In this document: positions 34,854-43,028 of the stretch, piece by piece
How the letters are laid out: each line of letters starts with the position of its first letter
Position numbering within the stretch: the stretch's first letter is position 1
NCBI RefSeq assembly: GCF_003925875.1
Contig: NZ_AP019309.1
Span: 868,001 to 932,000, forward strand
Length of the DNA stretch: 64,000 nucleotides
Source: Intestinibaculum porci
GTDB lineage: Bacteria > Bacillota_I > Bacilli_A > Erysipelotrichales > Coprobacillaceae
Direction of reading: 5' to 3'
Notes under the pieces: generated by a model
What the model was told of the DNA's origin: nothing
The model's database searches: none
What the model saw: the letters and a program-made list of their open reading frames with translations, nothing else
Program-made: the position numbers and the translations under genes

Positions 34854-35747
34854 ATGCATTATTTCGTATTAGATATTGGCGGCAGTTCTATTAAATATGC
34901 CTTAATGGATGAGCAGGCACAGTTTTTAGATCAGGGAAAGGTGCCTACCCCAGTGACCAGCTTAGAAGATTTATATCAGACGATTGAAGACTTAATGAAA
35001 GGTTACGACGATGTGGCTGGCGTAGGCATTTCCATGCCTGGAATCATTGACCCCGAAAAAGGCTATGCTTATACGTCAGGGGCTTTAGGTTATTATAATG
35101 ATACCTATTTTGCGAGAGACTTAAGTGCACGTTTAGGGGTTCCTGTGACAATTGGCAATGATGCTAAATGCGCTGCAAATGCGGAAATTGGTTTTGGTGT
35201 TTTAAAAGATGTTGATGATGCGGCGGTCATTATCTTAGGCACCGGGATTGGCGGCTGCCTGGTGAAAGATCATAAAGTGCATACCGGCAAACATTTCTCG
35301 GCGGGTGAAGTGTCTGGAATGATCACTTCTTATGAACATGCCGATGATGCCAATTATAGCTGGTGTATGCGTAATGGGATTATTGGTTTACTTAGTCGAG
35401 TACAGGAACATTTGCATACGGATACCAAGTATACGGGAGAAGAAATTTTTGCGATGGCTCATGAGGGCAATCAGGATGTCTTAGCGGCGATTAATGAATT
35501 CAGCCGGGAAGTAGCCATTCAGTTAATGAATATTAATACATTGTTTGACTGTGAAAAGATTGCCATTGGCGGCGGCATTTCAGCACAGTCGCTCTTAATG
35601 GAAGATATTAATAAGAATTATCAAGATCTTTATGCCTACCATCATAGTGTCGGCATGCCCGTTCGGATGACCGAAATCGTCCCTTGTGCCTATCGTAATG
35701 ATGCCAATTTACTTGGCGCTCTTTACCAGCATTTATCTAAACAATAA
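34854..35747 (+). CDS. ROK-family sugar kinase
   Basis: 297 residues. The phosphate-1 loop is VLDIGGSSIKYALM at the N-terminus, the catalytic Asp lies in TIGNDAKCAANAE near 105 and the phosphate-2 loop in VIILGTGIGGCL near 132. The zinc-binding CxCGxxGC found in most ROK proteins is missing; its place is taken by HADDANYSWCMRNG. There is no N-terminal helix-turn-helix, so it is a kinase and not a repressor. The missing zinc motif recalls the beta-glucoside kinase branch, but the sugar is open. ATG 34854 follows AGGAGAG. Confidence 0.85.
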   Translation: MHYFVLDIGGSSIKYALMDEQAQFLDQGKVPTPVTSLEDLYQTIEDLMKGYDDVAGVGISMPGIIDPEKGYAYTSGALGYYNDTYFARDLSARLGVPVTIGNDAKCAANAEIGFGVLKDVDDAAVIILGTGIGGCLVKDHKVHTGKHFSAGEVSGMITSYEHADDANYSWCMRNGIIGLLSRVQEHLHTDTKYTGEEIFAMAHEGNQDVLAAINEFSREVAIQLMNINTLFDCEKIAIGGGISAQSLLMEDINKNYQDLYAYHHSVGMPVRMTEIVPCAYRNDANLLGALYQHLSKQ

Positions 35748-35752
35748 GAAAA

Positions 35753-35778
35753 AGGCGAGCATTTATTGATGTTCGCCT
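35753..35778. terminator. Bidirectional terminator between ROK gene and small NlpC gene
   Basis: AGGCGAGCAT/ATGTTCGCCT with a TTATTG loop and one G-T pair. A runs on the left give the minus strand a T tract; on the plus strand ATTTT follows. Confidence 0.8.
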
Positions 35779-36268
35779 ATTTTGCGACGCGGACAACGCG
35801 GGCTAAACGGGTTTTCCAGTAACCTGATAATCTGACCACCTGAACGCGGCGGCCATGACCTGGGGCATGGACCATTTTGCCAGCCCCAACATAAATGCCG
35901 GCGTGAGAAATACGGCTGCCGCTGCAGCGGAATAAGACAATATCGCCGGATTTCATTTTTCTTTTGGAAACGCGATGACCAACACTGCTTAATGAACGGG
36001 TCGTGCGGGAACCAATCTTATAGCCTGACTGGTAATATGACCAGTTCACTAAACCAGAGCAGTCAAAGCTGCGCTGTTTTTTATTTTTAATCTGTCCCAT
36101 GGAATGCGCGGCGCCAGAAACATAACGGGAACCTACGCGGGATAAGGCTTTCTTCGCAATTCGATTACCGGCCGCATTGGAATCAGTGGTGGCTGGTAAG
36201 ATTAAACCGACAGCCATAATAGTAACGAAAATGAATTTTATAGTGATATTTCTTATATATTTTAACAT
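35777..36268 (-). CDS. Small secreted NlpC/P60 endopeptidase
   Basis: 163 residues: a signal peptide (about 1-32, ending LPATTDSNAA), then a minimal NlpC/P60 domain with catalytic Cys in FDCSGLVNW, His in SHAGIYVGAGKMVHAPG and the closing HGRR segment. It is close in domain sequence to the larger hydrolase at 32839-34563 but has no coiled coil or linker and is very basic (pI well above neutral), so it may stick to the wall by charge. Its stop codon lies in the terminator stem. Confidence 0.88.
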   Translation of the reverse strand: MLKYIRNITIKFIFVTIMAVGLILPATTDSNAAGNRIAKKALSRVGSRYVSGAAHSMGQIKNKKQRSFDCSGLVNWSYYQSGYKIGSRTTRSLSSVGHRVSKRKMKSGDIVLFRCSGSRISHAGIYVGAGKMVHAPGHGRRVQVVRLSGYWKTRLARVVRVAK

Positions 36269-36401
36269 TCTTTAAATCTGTATCCTCTCTTTGTGATGGT
36301 CTTAGAATACCGGAGGATACGCCATTTGTCAACAAAATATTAAGAAAAAATTAAGAATATTGTAAGAAAGTCGTAAGAAATATGAAAGAAATTCATAAGA
36401 T

Positions 36402-37016
36402 TTACTTAATAATGACACCTAACAGGCCAACTAAATCAATAGCTTGCCATTCACTGATGAGAGCGCCTTTTAAATCCATTGGGGAAATACGTAAAGCTGC
36501 TAACTGACAAGTTGATAAGTCAATGCCTTTTAAGGCGGTATGATCAATTTCACTGCCAGTGAGATCACATTCTAAAAAATGCGTATCTTTTAACGTGCAG
36601 TCTGTAAGAAAGCTTTCTTTCATTTGACTCTGCTCATGCTTAACTGATTTCATCGTATCTTTATAAAAACTGCTATAATGCATCAGACACTGCTGGAAGG
36701 TGGTGACTTCGATCAGACTTTCGTCAATATGTAAGCCTAACATCTTACAGTTAATAAACTGGACATGGCGAAAGAGGGTTTCGCGAAAAGTCGTATTCGA
36801 TAAGTCACAATGGTCAAAGACAACATCGACAAAATAACAGTGATCATAGGTACTGTCTGTTAAAGCCATATCTTTGATGACACAGTTTTTCATGTCGATT
36901 TGAAAAACAGTAAGGCCACTATAGTCATCCTCTTTGAACATTTGATGAACATACGTTTCTTCATCATGAAAGAGCTGTGTATTGATTTCTAAGTTGTTTT
37001 CATTTATTGTTTTCAT
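36402..37016 (-). CDS. Pentapeptide-repeat protein
   Basis: 204 residues. From about residue 40 the chain shows repeats of the A(D/N)LXX type (CYFVDVVFDHCDLSNTTFRE, CTLKDTHFLECDLTGSEIDH), which form a right-handed quadrilateral beta-helix. Several of the repeats carry Cys in the first position. Relatives include Qnr and McbG, which mimic DNA and protect gyrase, but many have no known role; the irregular middle part argues against a Qnr. The ATG at 37016 is favoured; two in-frame starts lie upstream. Confidence 0.75.
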   Translation of the reverse strand: MKTINENNLEINTQLFHDEETYVHQMFKEDDYSGLTVFQIDMKNCVIKDMALTDSTYDHCYFVDVVFDHCDLSNTTFRETLFRHVQFINCKMLGLHIDESLIEVTTFQQCLMHYSSFYKDTMKSVKHEQSQMKESFLTDCTLKDTHFLECDLTGSEIDHTALKGIDLSTCQLAALRISPMDLKGALISEWQAIDLVGLLGVIIK

Positions 37017-37095
37017 ATTATCACCCATTTCATTGTACAAAAGGGAAGAGGAAAGGACAATCCTTATCAAAACCCTTCTCCATAGCGTACAAGTA

Positions 37096-37104
37096 TGTTA
37101 GAAT
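37096..37104 (+). promoter_or_regulatory. Extended -10 promoter element of the tetrapyrrole operon
   Basis: TGTTAGAAT (TGn plus TAGAAT) 28 bases before the first gene. No clear -35 box. Confidence 0.4.
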
Positions 37105-37132
37105 GGAAAACGCCTAAGGAAGGAGGAGAACG

Positions 37133-37759
37133 ATGGCTTATTTTCCCATGTTTATCAATTTAGAAAACGTCCCTGTTTTAATTGTCGGCGGCGGGACAAC
37201 GGCTTTGCGTAAAGCGGAGAAACTCTCTTATTTTAAGCCTCGCTTACATGTTATTGCATTATCTTATCAGCCGGCGATGCTTTCTTTTTTAAATAAGCAT
37301 CATTATTCTTATGAAGAAAGAGCTTTTGAAAAAGAGGACTTAGAAGGGATGCAGATGGTCATTGCGGCGACCAATGACGCGAGCGTCAATGCAAGCATCG
37401 CTTTTCTCGCCAAGGCTAAGCATATTCCGATTAATAGCGTGGATGATTTAGATCACTGCAGTTTTCTTTTTCCTTCCTTATATACCAATGAAGATATTGT
37501 CTGTGGGATTTCCTCTGGCGGACATTCGCCAGTCATCAGTCAGGAGATCAGAAAAATCTTAGAAGCGCAGGTGCCTGATGATTTCGGTATCATCAATGCC
37601 CGGTTAGGTAAGCTGAGAGAGAATGTGAAAAAGAAAGGAACAATGGCCTCGAGAAAAGCTTTTTACCATCAGGTGATCGATTTACTGTTAGAGGAGCCAG
37701 AGATGAGCGAGGAAGCTTTAGCTGACTATTGTGAGAGGTATTTTCAAAATGAAGATTAG
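37133..37759 (+). CDS. sirC: Precorrin-2 dehydrogenase / sirohydrochlorin ferrochelatase-type protein
   Basis: 208 residues, first gene of a four-gene operon. It is the stand-alone form of the CysG N-terminal part: an NAD-binding Rossmann motif VLIVGGGTTALRKAEKL near 14-30, the NSVDDLDHCSFLFPS segment that contains the catalytic Asp, and ISSGGHSPVISQEIRK. It oxidises precorrin-2 to sirohydrochlorin; whether it also inserts iron cannot be seen. Ribosome site AGGAGGAG precedes ATG 37133. Its end overlaps hemC by 11 bases. Confidence 0.88.
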   Translation: MAYFPMFINLENVPVLIVGGGTTALRKAEKLSYFKPRLHVIALSYQPAMLSFLNKHHYSYEERAFEKEDLEGMQMVIAATNDASVNASIAFLAKAKHIPINSVDDLDHCSFLFPSLYTNEDIVCGISSGGHSPVISQEIRKILEAQVPDDFGIINARLGKLRENVKKKGTMASRKAFYHQVIDLLLEEPEMSEEALADYCERYFQNED

Positions 37760-38591
37760 AGTGGGAGCTCGCGGCTCACAGTTATCAATCGCCCAGATGG
37801 ATATTGTTTTACAGGCTTTAAAGCAGAAACGACCAGACCTGACTTTTGAAAAAGTCATTATGAAAACCAAAGGGGATCTGATTCTCAATCGTTCCTTAAA
37901 AGAGATCGGGGGAAAGGGACTCTTTGTGGGAGAATTTGAAGAGGCCCTTAAAGAAGGCATCATTGATATTGCCATTCATAGCGGAAAAGACTTACCAGCT
38001 TTATCCTCCTCATATTTTGCATTCAGCGTGATGAAACGCGGCGTCCCTTATGATGTTCTTATAAAAAATAAAGATCAGGTGCAGGTGATTGGCACCTCTA
38101 GTCCCCGCCGGGAAGTGCTATTACATAAACTGATGCCAAATGCTCAGGTGAAGATGCTTAGAGGGAACATCAATACCCGTATTGAGAAATTAAGAAGCGG
38201 GGAATATGATGCCATTATTCTTGCCCAGGCTGGCTTAGAGAGGCTGCAGCCTTCCTTAGCAGGACTAGAAGTGGTGCCATTAGATCCAGAAGTCTTTGTG
38301 CCCGCTTCCTGTCAGGGTATTCTGACGATTGAATATCTTAAGGATTCACCTTTTCAGGAGATCTTCTCATGTATCCATGATGAAGAAACTTATCAGGCTT
38401 TTATGTTAGAAAGACAGGTTATGCAGGGCTTACAGGCTTCCTGTCACGACGCTGTAGGGGCTTATAGCACAATGGAAAAAGGAGAACGCATGATCCGCAG
38501 TTTCTATCATCAGAGTCCCATCTATTATGAAAAAGCCGATCAATTACCATTACTCATTCAAAAATTAAAGGAGCATGCCCATGGAGACTAA
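37749..38591 (+). CDS. hemC: Hydroxymethylbilane synthase
   Basis: 280 residues, about 30 shorter than most HemC. It joins four porphobilinogen units to hydroxymethylbilane. Seen are RVGARGSQLSIAQ at the start, KGLFVGEFEEAL near 55, the catalytic Asp in HSGKDLPA near 80 (relatives have HSLKD or HSMKD), TSSPRR near 113 and the dipyrromethane-cofactor Cys in QASCHDAVGAY near 235 (relatives GGCxxPxGAY). The cofactor loop has lost the usual Gly-Gly and Pro. The gene overlaps both neighbours. Confidence 0.88.
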   Translation: MKIRVGARGSQLSIAQMDIVLQALKQKRPDLTFEKVIMKTKGDLILNRSLKEIGGKGLFVGEFEEALKEGIIDIAIHSGKDLPALSSSYFAFSVMKRGVPYDVLIKNKDQVQVIGTSSPRREVLLHKLMPNAQVKMLRGNINTRIEKLRSGEYDAIILAQAGLERLQPSLAGLEVVPLDPEVFVPASCQGILTIEYLKDSPFQEIFSCIHDEETYQAFMLERQVMQGLQASCHDAVGAYSTMEKGERMIRSFYHQSPIYYEKADQLPLLIQKLKEHAHGD

Positions 38592-40071
38592 AGGATTTGT
38601 CTATATTGCCGGCAGCGGTCCGGGTAATAAAGATTATATTACGGTAAAGGCTTATGAAGTCTTACAAAATTGTGACTGCGTCATTTATGATGCATTGATC
38701 GATCAGGAGTTACTGTCCCATACGAAAGTGGGCTGTGAAAAGATTTATGTCGGCAAGATGGCCGGTAAGCATTACGCTTCGCAGGATGAAATCAATGACT
38801 TGATCATCCAAAAAGCACATACGCATCAAGTTGTTTTACGCCTTAAAGGCGGTGATCCTTTCGTTTTTGGCCGCGGCGGCGAAGAAGCTGAGGCCTTAAT
38901 CAAAGCAGGGATTGATTTTGAACTCATTCCTGGTGTGACAAGCGCTGTGGCGGTGCCGGAAATGGCGGGAATTCCCGTGACGCATCGTGGCGTCAGCCGA
39001 CAGGTGAGCATCATTACCGGTCATGTCAAAGAAGGCACAATTGATCAGCATGTTAACTTTCAGGCGTTAGCGCAAAGCAGCGGGACGCTGGTGTTCTTAA
39101 TGGGGTTACATGCTTTACCAATCATTGTATCTTCCTTATTAAGCGCGGGGCAAGAAGCCTCTACGCCATGTGCGATTATTTCAAATGGCACCAAAGAAAG
39201 TGAACATGTCTTAAGAGCTTCCTTAGGGGATATTGAAGAAAAAGCCAAAAGCGATCCTTTATGTGTTACCCCGGCAATTATTGTCGTCGGTGAAACATCG
39301 CGTTATGATTTTCGCTCTCAGGCGCAAAGACCGCTTTCGCACACTAGTGTCAGCATCGTCGGAACGATTGATTTCAATACCCGGATGGGGACGCTCGTCA
39401 AACGCTATGGAGCACACTGTCATTCTTATCCGATTGTGAAGATTCAGCCGGTGCATCAGGAAACTTTAGAAGAAAAGATCGCCCATTTACAAGATTATAC
39501 GATGTTAGTCTTTACCAGCCGGAATACGATCCGTCTCTTCTTTGAAACCTTTTATGAAAAAGGCTATGATCTGCGTTTATTATCATCTTTGAAAATAGCG
39601 GTCATTGGTGAAGCGACAGCGATGTATCTCAAAGATTATCATTTTCATGCGGATTACATCCCCGATGTGTATACCTCACAGGCTTTAGGGGAGTTATTAA
39701 CCAAAGTGACAACAACGCAGGATCGCTTATTAATTCCTCGCGCTTTAAAGGGCAATGATGTCTTAAGCACTATTTTAAGTGCGGCCCATCGTTCATTTGA
39801 TGAATTCGCTTTATATGATACAGTGATTGATTTCCCGCATCCGGGCCTTTGTGAAGATGACTACCTGATTTTTGCCAGCTCGCAGGGTTTAAAAGGCTAT
39901 TTTGAAGCTGGCGGTCAGGTCAGTAGCCATACGCAGGTGATCTGTATCGGTCCTTATACCGCAAAGATGGCAACCCGTTATCCGATTAACCATTGGATCT
40001 TAGCGCAGGAAGCCTCACGGCAAGGGATTCTTGCCACATTATTAGAAGGAGTACAACATGCAAAGATTTAG
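38581..40071 (+). CDS. Uroporphyrinogen-III C-methyltransferase fused to uroporphyrinogen-III synthase
   Basis: 496 residues. Residues 1-245 are a SUMT (CobA/CysG-C) domain: GSGPGNKDYITVKAYEVL, LRLKGGDPFVFGRGGEEAE and VTSAVAVPEMAGIPVTHRG. Residues about 255-496 are a HemD-type synthase (LVFTSRNTIRLFFE near 312). The single protein closes hydroxymethylbilane to uroporphyrinogen III and methylates it to precorrin-2. An ATG at 38575 is too close to the AGGAG; the ATG at 38581 is well spaced. CobA-HemD fusions are common in Clostridia and relatives. Confidence 0.92.
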   Translation: METKGFVYIAGSGPGNKDYITVKAYEVLQNCDCVIYDALIDQELLSHTKVGCEKIYVGKMAGKHYASQDEINDLIIQKAHTHQVVLRLKGGDPFVFGRGGEEAEALIKAGIDFELIPGVTSAVAVPEMAGIPVTHRGVSRQVSIITGHVKEGTIDQHVNFQALAQSSGTLVFLMGLHALPIIVSSLLSAGQEASTPCAIISNGTKESEHVLRASLGDIEEKAKSDPLCVTPAIIVVGETSRYDFRSQAQRPLSHTSVSIVGTIDFNTRMGTLVKRYGAHCHSYPIVKIQPVHQETLEEKIAHLQDYTMLVFTSRNTIRLFFETFYEKGYDLRLLSSLKIAVIGEATAMYLKDYHFHADYIPDVYTSQALGELLTKVTTTQDRLLIPRALKGNDVLSTILSAAHRSFDEFALYDTVIDFPHPGLCEDDYLIFASSQGLKGYFEAGGQVSSHTQVICIGPYTAKMATRYPINHWILAQEASRQGILATLLEGVQHAKI

Positions 40072-41032
40072 AAGATTAAGACAAAATCAGGCATTACGTG
40101 ATCTCGTCGCCGAAACACGATTAGACCTGCGAGACCTCATTTATCCATTATTTGTCATTGAAGGCACACATATCAAACAGCCGGTTGATTCCATGCCTGG
40201 CGTTTATCGTTACAGTATTGATGAACTTGATCCCCTCCTTAAAGAGATTGATGAAAGCGGGATTTCCGGCATTCTTATTTTCGGGGTGCCCAAAGTAAAA
40301 GATGCGGTGGGCAGTGAAGCCTATCATGATCATGGCATTGTCCAGGAAGCGATTCGTTATATCAAAAGCAAGTATCCCCGTTTATTAATTGTGGCGGATA
40401 TTTGTTTATGTGAATATACCAGTCATGGGCATTGTGGCCTTATTAATAAAGAGCGCATTATCTTAAATGATGAAACACTGCCTTTACTAGCGAAAATGGC
40501 CAACACGGTTGTCGATGCCGGAGCTGATCTCGTCGCCCCGTCCGATATGATGGATGGGGATGTTGCTAGCATCCGCGCGTACTTAGATGCTCATGGTCAT
40601 AAAAGTACCCCCATTATGGGCTATAGTGCGAAATATGCATCTGGCTATTTCTCGCCGTTTCGTTATGCGGCGAATTCTGCACCAGAATTTGGTGATCGTA
40701 AAAGTTATCAGATGGATCCTCGAAACGGCCAGGAAGGCTTACGTGAAATTCAGAATGATATCGACATGGGCGCAGATATCGTCATGGTGAAACCAGGTTT
40801 AGCTTACCTCGATGTCTTAAAAGAAGCTTCTTTGACTTTTAATAAACCATTAGCTGTGTATAACGTCTCAGGAGAATATGCGATGGTCAAAGCGGCAGCG
40901 CAAAATGGCTGGATTGATGAAAAGCGCATCGTTTTAGAAAATATGTATGCCTTTAAGCGTGCCGGGGCTTCGATTATTATTACTTATCATGCCTTAGATG
41001 TTGCAAAATGGCTTAAGGAAGGAAACTGTTAG
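40058..41032 (+). CDS. hemB: Porphobilinogen synthase
   Basis: 324 residues. HemB condenses two 5-aminolevulinate molecules. The zinc ligands sit in CLCEYTSHGHCG near 118-129, the two Schiff-base lysines in MGYSAKYASGYFSPFR near 190 and VMVKPGLAYLD near 247. It overlaps the fusion gene by 14 bases and has AGAAGGAG upstream. It is the last gene of the unit; hemL, which commonly follows in Clostridia, is missing here. Confidence 0.95.
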   Translation: MQRFRRLRQNQALRDLVAETRLDLRDLIYPLFVIEGTHIKQPVDSMPGVYRYSIDELDPLLKEIDESGISGILIFGVPKVKDAVGSEAYHDHGIVQEAIRYIKSKYPRLLIVADICLCEYTSHGHCGLINKERIILNDETLPLLAKMANTVVDAGADLVAPSDMMDGDVASIRAYLDAHGHKSTPIMGYSAKYASGYFSPFRYAANSAPEFGDRKSYQMDPRNGQEGLREIQNDIDMGADIVMVKPGLAYLDVLKEASLTFNKPLAVYNVSGEYAMVKAAAQNGWIDEKRIVLENMYAFKRAGASIIITYHALDVAKWLKEGNC

Positions 41033-41050
41033 GAGAAATCCTCTTTTTCC
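41031..41050 (+). terminator. Weak terminator after hemB
   Basis: A short AGGA-GAAA-TCCT hairpin followed by CTTTTT. Flanking AAGGAAGG and CCTTCTT can extend it. Weak, since the stem is only four to five pairs before the extension. Confidence 0.45.
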
Positions 41051-41066
41051 TTCTTTTCTTTTGCGG

Positions 41067-41072
41067 TATAAT
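41067..41072 (+). promoter_or_regulatory. -10 box upstream of the ChrA-type pair
   Basis: Perfect TATAAT 20 bases before the first transporter gene; no convincing -35 box at 17 bases. Confidence 0.4.
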
Positions 41073-41091
41073 AAGCCCCGGAGTGAAATAT

Positions 41092-41658
41092 ATGAAAAAA
41101 GGAAAAGCTTTATATTGGGAACTCTTCTTATCCACTTTTTACCTATCCGCTTTCACCTTTGGCGGCGGTTATGTCATCGTTTCGATGATGAAAGAAAAAT
41201 TCTGCGATCAGTTACATTATATTGATGAAAAAGAAATGTTGGATTTGGTGGCAATCGCGCAAAGCGCCCCCGGGGCGATCGCGGTCAATGGTGCCATCGT
41301 TTTAGGCTATAAAATGGCAGGTATTCCTGGCATTCTCGTTTGTGTGCTGGGAACCGTTATTCCGCCTTTTGCGATCATCTATGTCATTTCGATGTTTTAT
41401 CATGCCTTTATCACCAATAAAATCATCGCCGCCTTATTATTAGGCATGCGAGCGGGGGTCGGCGCCCTCATTGCCAGTGTTGTCTATGATATGGGTAAAG
41501 GGGTTATTCAGGATACCCCGATCAAATCGATTATGATTATGGCAGCAACTTTTATTCTCAACGAATTCCTAAAAGTTAATATTGCCTGGATTGTCTTAGG
41601 CTGTATGATTATCGCCTTATTAGAAACTTTTGTCTTTACAAAGAAGGTGCCATCATGA
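41092..41658 (+). CDS. ChrA-family transporter, half 1
   Basis: 188 residues with about five or six membrane helices. The N-terminal FTFGGGYVIVSMMKEKF and SAPGAIAVNGAIVLG motifs are those of the CHR (chromate transporter) family in its short, single-domain form, which works as a pair of two homologous halves. Substrates of the short forms in gut bacteria are mostly untested. A GTG at 41083 is in frame; GGAG at 41080 fits ATG 41092. Its end overlaps the second half by 4 bases. Confidence 0.85.
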   Translation: MKKGKALYWELFLSTFYLSAFTFGGGYVIVSMMKEKFCDQLHYIDEKEMLDLVAIAQSAPGAIAVNGAIVLGYKMAGIPGILVCVLGTVIPPFAIIYVISMFYHAFITNKIIAALLLGMRAGVGALIASVVYDMGKGVIQDTPIKSIMIMAATFILNEFLKVNIAWIVLGCMIIALLETFVFTKKVPS

Positions 41659-42233
41659 GTGTCTACTTACAGTTAATTTTCTCATTCTTACAGATTGGTC
41701 TCTTTAGCTTTGGCGGGGGTTATGCGTCGATGCCGCTTATTATTGAACAGGCGGTCACCAAACATCACTGGATTTCCTTATCAACATTTACTGATTTGTT
41801 TACGATCTCCCAGATGACGCCAGGGCCGATTGCCATTAACGGTTCGACCTTTATAGGCGAAGCAGTCAAAGGGTTTCCGGGCGCTATTGTGGCGACGATT
41901 GCCTGCATCTTCCCAGCTGTTGTGATCTGCAGTGTGCTGGCTTATATTTATGTCAAATACAAACAGATTGACTGGATGCAGAATATTTTATCGTATTTAC
42001 GCCCCGCAGTGGTGGCGATGATCGCTATCAGCGGGATTTCGATCTTCATCGCTTCTTTCTTCAATGATTCCAAAATCGCGATCTCGGCGATTCGTTATCA
42101 TGCGATTGTTGTTTTCTTTATTTGTTTAATCTTATTACGAAAATTCAAAATGAATCCTGTTCTCGTCATGTTCCTCGCCGGCGTGAGTGAAGTGGTGTTT
42201 ACAGTGATTACGAAAGGATCATTATGCAATTAA
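41655..42233 (+). CDS. ChrA-family transporter, half 2
   Basis: 192 residues, homologous to the first half: FSFGGGYASMPLIIEQAV near 17 and MTPGPIAINGSTFIG near 55. The GGGY and PG(P/A)IA(I/V)NG motifs occur once in each half, as expected for a hetero-pair with opposite membrane orientation. Translation is coupled to the first half by an ATGA overlap, and the end overlaps the next gene by 10 bases. Confidence 0.85.
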   Translation: MSVYLQLIFSFLQIGLFSFGGGYASMPLIIEQAVTKHHWISLSTFTDLFTISQMTPGPIAINGSTFIGEAVKGFPGAIVATIACIFPAVVICSVLAYIYVKYKQIDWMQNILSYLRPAVVAMIAISGISIFIASFFNDSKIAISAIRYHAIVVFFICLILLRKFKMNPVLVMFLAGVSEVVFTVITKGSLCN

Positions 42234-43018
42234 CATTACTTGGCACCGGCAATGCCTTAGCAACACATATTTATAATACCTGTTTTGTTTTATCGGATGG
42301 TGAGAGTCATGTCTTAGTCGATGGCGGGGGTGGTAACGGCCTCTTTACCCAGTTAGAAAAAGCTGGTTTATCGATCTTAGAGATCCATCATATTATTATG
42401 ACGCATAAACATACCGATCATTTCTTTGGCGTGATCTGGGCATTGCGCGCTATTTCCCAGCAGATGAATGCCGGCGCTTATGAAGGCGATGCTTATTTTT
42501 ACGGTCATGACGAAGTCATTACGTTATTAGAAAAGATGGCTCAGGAGTTTTTACCTCAAGCCATCGTCAAAAATATTCATCAGCGGATTCATCTGATCAC
42601 TGTACATGATGGAGAAATCAGACCGATTATCAACCGGGAGTTTGTTTTCTTCGATATTCATTCGACGAAAGCAAAACAGTATGGCTTTCGCGTCACTTTA
42701 GATGATGGGTATTTAACCTGTTTAGGGGATGAACCTTATTGTGAAGAAGAAAGAGAATATGTCAGCTATGCCAAATGGCTGCTTTGTGAAGCCTTCTGTT
42801 TAAAAAGTGAAGCAGATCTTTTCCATCCTTATGAAAAACATCATTCGACCGTCTATGATGCAGCTAAGCTCGCAGAAGATTTACATGTGCGTCACTTGGT
42901 GCTTTATCATAGTGAAGAAGGACGTTTAAACAAGTTAGAGCGTTATCTTCAGGAAGCGCAATCCGTTTATAGCGGTGATCTGCATATTCCTCATGATTTA
43001 GAAAAGATTGACCTTTAA
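42224..43018 (+). CDS. MBL-fold metallo-hydrolase
   Basis: 264 residues with the metal motif MTHKHTDHFFG near 61-71 (HxHxDH) and the N-terminal LTLLGTGNA strand typical of RNase Z-like and phosphodiesterase-like members. Later His in LVLYHSEEGR closes the site. The glycine-rich VDGGGGNG loop is family-like. It is translated with the ChrA pair (10-base overlap), which may mean a joint role, but its substrate is unknown. The gene overlaps the convergent ATPase gene by 4 bases. Confidence 0.8.
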   Translation: MQLTLLGTGNALATHIYNTCFVLSDGESHVLVDGGGGNGLFTQLEKAGLSILEIHHIIMTHKHTDHFFGVIWALRAISQQMNAGAYEGDAYFYGHDEVITLLEKMAQEFLPQAIVKNIHQRIHLITVHDGEIRPIINREFVFFDIHSTKAKQYGFRVTLDDGYLTCLGDEPYCEEEREYVSYAKWLLCEAFCLKSEADLFHPYEKHHSTVYDAAKLAEDLHVRHLVLYHSEEGRLNKLERYLQEAQSVYSGDLHIPHDLEKIDL

Positions 43019-43028
43019 AGGTCAATCT
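43005..43028. repeat. Palindrome holding both stop codons of convergent genes
   Basis: AGATTGACC-TTTAAA-GGTCAATCT is a perfect 24-base palindrome. On each strand it encodes Ile-Asp-Leu-stop, so the two proteins share their last three residues. On the minus strand a TTTTC run follows, so it may also end transcription of the ATPase gene. Confidence 0.75.

Noticed and set aside
36402-37016. Qnr-type quinolone resistance protein
   Set aside because: Pentapeptide repeats are present but irregular and the Qnr loops are not recognisable; a general pentapeptide-repeat label is safer.
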